Origin: an uncultured Eubacteriales bacterium
Lineage (GTDB): Bacteria > Bacillota_A > Clostridia > Christensenellales > Aristaeellaceae
Length of the DNA: 17,364 bases
Reading direction: 5' to 3'
NCBI GenBank assembly: GCA_902795555.1
Contig: CADBLV010000029.1
Span: 1 to 17,364, forward strand
Each line of letters starts with the position of its first letter. The stretch's first letter is position 1. Positions 15,195-17,364 of this stretch are shown here, piece by piece. Under the pieces are notes generated by a model. It was given only the letters and a program-made list of their open reading frames with translations, did not search any database and was not told the DNA's origin. The translations under genes were made by a program, and so were the position numbers.

Positions 15195-16514
15195 ATGAAA
15201 TCCAACAGAAAGCGCGGCATGGGAAAAACCGGGTCCATTGTCGTGCTGTGTGTGGTGCTGGTGCTGACCATCGTCGCGGCCATCATCGGTGTCACAGGGC
15301 TGCGCCTGCCGCCTCAGGGCCTCTACAGGGTGCTGAGCTGGCTGCCGACAACAAATTCCGACGCCTGGCCGGAAAGTCTCCCTCTGGGGCTTGACCTGCG
15401 GGGCGGTATGTATGTGGAATATTCCGGAAAAGCGCCGGAAGGCTCTTCCGCGAACTTTGACGAGCTGATGAACGGCACCATGAGCATCATCCAGCAGCGT
15501 CTGAGCGACAAAGGCTTCAACGAAGCCAATGTGCAGCGGATCGGAACCGACGGCATCCGTGTGGAAATCCCCGATGTCCAGGACGACACCGTGCTGGACC
15601 TGATCGGAACCCCCGCCAAGCTGGAGTTCTACAATCCCCAGGGCGAAGTGTTCATGACCGGTGATATGGTGAAAACCGCGCAGTATTATTACGCCGACGG
15701 TGATCATCAGATCGCTTTCACGCTGACGGATGAAGGCGCGAAGCTCTTCGCGGACGTCACCAGCGCCAGCATCGGCCGGACCATTGCCATCTATCTCGAC
15801 GGCGAGCAGCTCATCGCTCCGACCGTGCAAAACGCCATCACCAATGGCTCCGGCGTCATCAACGGTCTGGGCAGCGCCGAGCGTGCCACCACCATTGCCG
15901 CGAAAATCCAGAGCGGTGCTCTCCCCCTGGAGCTGACCCAGCAGAAAGTGGATAAGGTTTCCGCCACCCTGGGCCAGGATGCGGTCAGCAGTTCCGTCCG
16001 GGCCGCCATCATCGGCATCTGCCTGATCATGGTCCTGATGATCTGCCGCTATCGTCTGAACGGTCTCATCGCCAGCTGGGCCCTGACCATCTACATCATC
16101 CTGCTGTTCCTGTTCATCGCGCTCTTCCGCATCCAGCTGACCCTGCCCGGCCTGGCCGGCGTCGTCCTGGGTATCGGCATGGCCGTGGATGCTAACGTCA
16201 TCATCTTTGAGCGCTTCAATGAAGAAGCCCGCCGCGGACGTCCCGCCCGGGCCGCGGTTCGCGCCGGATTCAAGAACGCCATGAGCGCGGTGCTGGATGC
16301 GAATGTGACCACCCTGATCGCCGCCATCGTGCTCCTGATCTTCGGCACCGGATCCATCCAGGGCTTTGCGAAAACGCTGCTGCTGGGTGTGGTGGTCTCC
16401 ATGATCACCGCCATCCTGGTCACCCGTTTCCTGATGAACCGCTTCGTCGGCGCGGGCGCGACCAAAATTTCCCTGTACACCAAAGTTCCCGCTGAAAAGG
16501 AGGTGCAGGCATAA
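15195..16514 (+). CDS. secD: Protein translocase subunit SecD
   Basis: SecD works with SecF in the membrane to complete SecYEG protein export using the proton gradient. The 439-residue protein has a first membrane helix (about 13-35), the D1 motif LGLDLRGGMYVEY (64-76), a periplasmic-type P1 region (about 75-262) and five further helices (about 267-284, 290-312, 318-335, 366-384 and 392-414). The conserved GIGMAVDANVIIFERFNEE (327-344) includes the transport aspartate D332. The size is normal for a Firmicutes SecD made as a separate protein. AAGGAGG lies 11 bases before the ATG. The stop TAA overlaps the secF ATG by one base (TAATG), so translation is coupled. Confidence 0.97.
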   Translation: MKSNRKRGMGKTGSIVVLCVVLVLTIVAAIIGVTGLRLPPQGLYRVLSWLPTTNSDAWPESLPLGLDLRGGMYVEYSGKAPEGSSANFDELMNGTMSIIQQRLSDKGFNEANVQRIGTDGIRVEIPDVQDDTVLDLIGTPAKLEFYNPQGEVFMTGDMVKTAQYYYADGDHQIAFTLTDEGAKLFADVTSASIGRTIAIYLDGEQLIAPTVQNAITNGSGVINGLGSAERATTIAAKIQSGALPLELTQQKVDKVSATLGQDAVSSSVRAAIIGICLIMVLMICRYRLNGLIASWALTIYIILLFLFIALFRIQLTLPGLAGVVLGIGMAVDANVIIFERFNEEARRGRPARAAVRAGFKNAMSAVLDANVTTLIAAIVLLIFGTGSIQGFAKTLLLGVVVSMITAILVTRFLMNRFVGAGATKISLYTKVPAEKEVQA

Positions 16515-17364
16515 TGGTGATCAAAAACCGTTCCAAGCTCTGTCTGTGCATCAGCGGCGCCATCATTGCCATCGCCCTGATCCTGACGATCTTCGGCCAT
16601 GGCATCAACCTGGGAATCGATTTCGAGGGCGGTCTGAGCATGCAGTACAGTCTCGGCCAGACTGCGGATAAGAACGATGTAGAAGCTGTCCTGAACGGAA
16701 TGAACATCGGCTCTTATACGATCACCGTCCAGGGCGCAAACAACGATGAAATCAACATCCGGATCAAGGATGTGTCCAAAGAGGATATCCAGAAAGTTCA
16801 GGAAACCTTTGAGCAGGGCGTGAAGGAAAAGTATCCGAATGCCGTGTCCATCGGAGATGTGAACTATGTAGGTCCCGTGGCGGGTGCCACCCTGGTCAAG
16901 AACGCTGTCATCAGCGTGCTGCTGGCTGCCGCCCTGATGCTGATTTACATCGCCATCCGTTTTGATTTCAACAGCGGCATTTCCGCCGTCTTCGGCCTGC
17001 TTCACGATGTGCTGATCATGCTCAGCTTCATGGTCATCTTCCGCAGCTTCATCCAGATGAACTCCAGCTTCATCGCCGCGGCCCTGACCATCGTGGGCTA
17101 CAGTATCAACAACACCATCGTCATCTTCGACCGCATTCGGGAAAACGCCAGGAAGATGCCCACCGTCGCCCGGGAAGAAGTCACCAACATCTCCATTCGG
17201 GAGAGCCTGGGCCGCACCGTGTGCACCACCATCACCACCCTGATCACCATCGTGGCGCTCTGCATCCTGGGTGTCGCCTCGATCCGCGAATTCGCCCTGC
17301 CGATCATCGTCGGTATCCTCTCCGGTGTTTACAGCGCCAACATGATCAACGGTTATGTCTGGGC
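16514..17364 (+). CDS. secF: Protein translocase subunit SecF (3' end cut by window edge)
   Basis: SecF is the partner of SecD. There are 283 complete codons, close to the usual length near 300, so only the C-terminal tail is missing. Visible are a first helix (about 9-29), the motif LGIDFEGGLSMQY (33-45), a small extracytoplasmic region (about 45-125) with NYVGPVAGATLVKNA (117-131), and helices at about 126-149, 157-176, 184-206, 235-255 and 261-281. The conserved VGYSINNTIVIFDRIREN (194-211) carries D206. A strong AAGGAGGTG sits inside the end of secD, 8 bases before the ATG. The ATG shares one base with the secD stop. Confidence 0.97.
   Translation, partial: MVIKNRSKLCLCISGAIIAIALILTIFGHGINLGIDFEGGLSMQYSLGQTADKNDVEAVLNGMNIGSYTITVQGANNDEINIRIKDVSKEDIQKVQETFEQGVKEKYPNAVSIGDVNYVGPVAGATLVKNAVISVLLAAALMLIYIAIRFDFNSGISAVFGLLHDVLIMLSFMVIFRSFIQMNSSFIAAALTIVGYSINNTIVIFDRIRENARKMPTVAREEVTNISIRESLGRTVCTTITTLITIVALCILGVASIREFALPIIVGILSGVYSANMINGYVW

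Noticed and set aside
1..17364. Mobile element, prophage, CRISPR array, defence island or biosynthetic cluster
   Set aside because: All genes except the acetyltransferase and the kinase–hydrolase pair belong to core families. No transposase, integrase, attachment repeat, spaced direct repeat array or toxin-antitoxin pair was recognised.

Overview
The window looks like ordinary chromosome from a GC-rich member of the Firmicutes, most likely an anaerobic Clostridia-type organism. The reasons are the CtsR-controlled clp locus, the zapA–U32–mutS2 gene order, an OmpR-type two-component pair, SecD and SecF as separate genes, AGGAGG-type ribosome binding sites, and sigma-A type promoters with 17-base spacers. 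The taxon is inferred from gene content only. No tRNA, rRNA, CRISPR array, insertion sequence, prophage or integrase was seen. No gene-free stretch exceeds about 185 bases.

From the left edge to about 14.04 kb all genes read on the minus strand, so transcription runs right to left. In that order they are: a cyclophilin-type peptidyl-prolyl isomerase followed by a terminator; zapA, a long U32-family protein and mutS2; a response regulator and its histidine kinase; shikimate kinase, a glutamate-5-kinase-like kinase and a beta-lactamase-fold hydrolase, the last two with an ATGA overlap; and finally ctsR followed directly by a ClpC/ClpE-type unfoldase that runs off the left edge. ctsR has an extended -10 promoter with a CtsR box just downstream, so the heat-shock unit is probably autoregulated. 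A candidate promoter also precedes aroK.

At 14.11-14.18 kb two promoters stand back to back. One drives the isomerase leftward. The other, a perfect TTGACA-17-TATAAT, drives a two-domain GNAT-like acetyltransferase rightward. A clear intrinsic terminator ends that gene. A further strong promoter then drives secD and secF, whose stop and start overlap; secF runs off the right edge.

The window is mostly housekeeping: protein quality control (ClpC, CtsR, isomerase), division (ZapA), RNA modification and ribosome or DNA quality control (U32, MutS2), secretion (SecDF), aromatic biosynthesis (AroK) and signalling. I see no clearly new multi-gene system. The points most worth a second look are the zinc-finger ClpC that starts at TTG in a clp operon lacking mcsA and mcsB, the structured 176-base leader before the ProB-like kinase, the kinase–hydrolase pair with altered active-site features, an inverted repeat on the aroK -35 element, and a hydrophilic insert beside the MutS2 Walker A motif.
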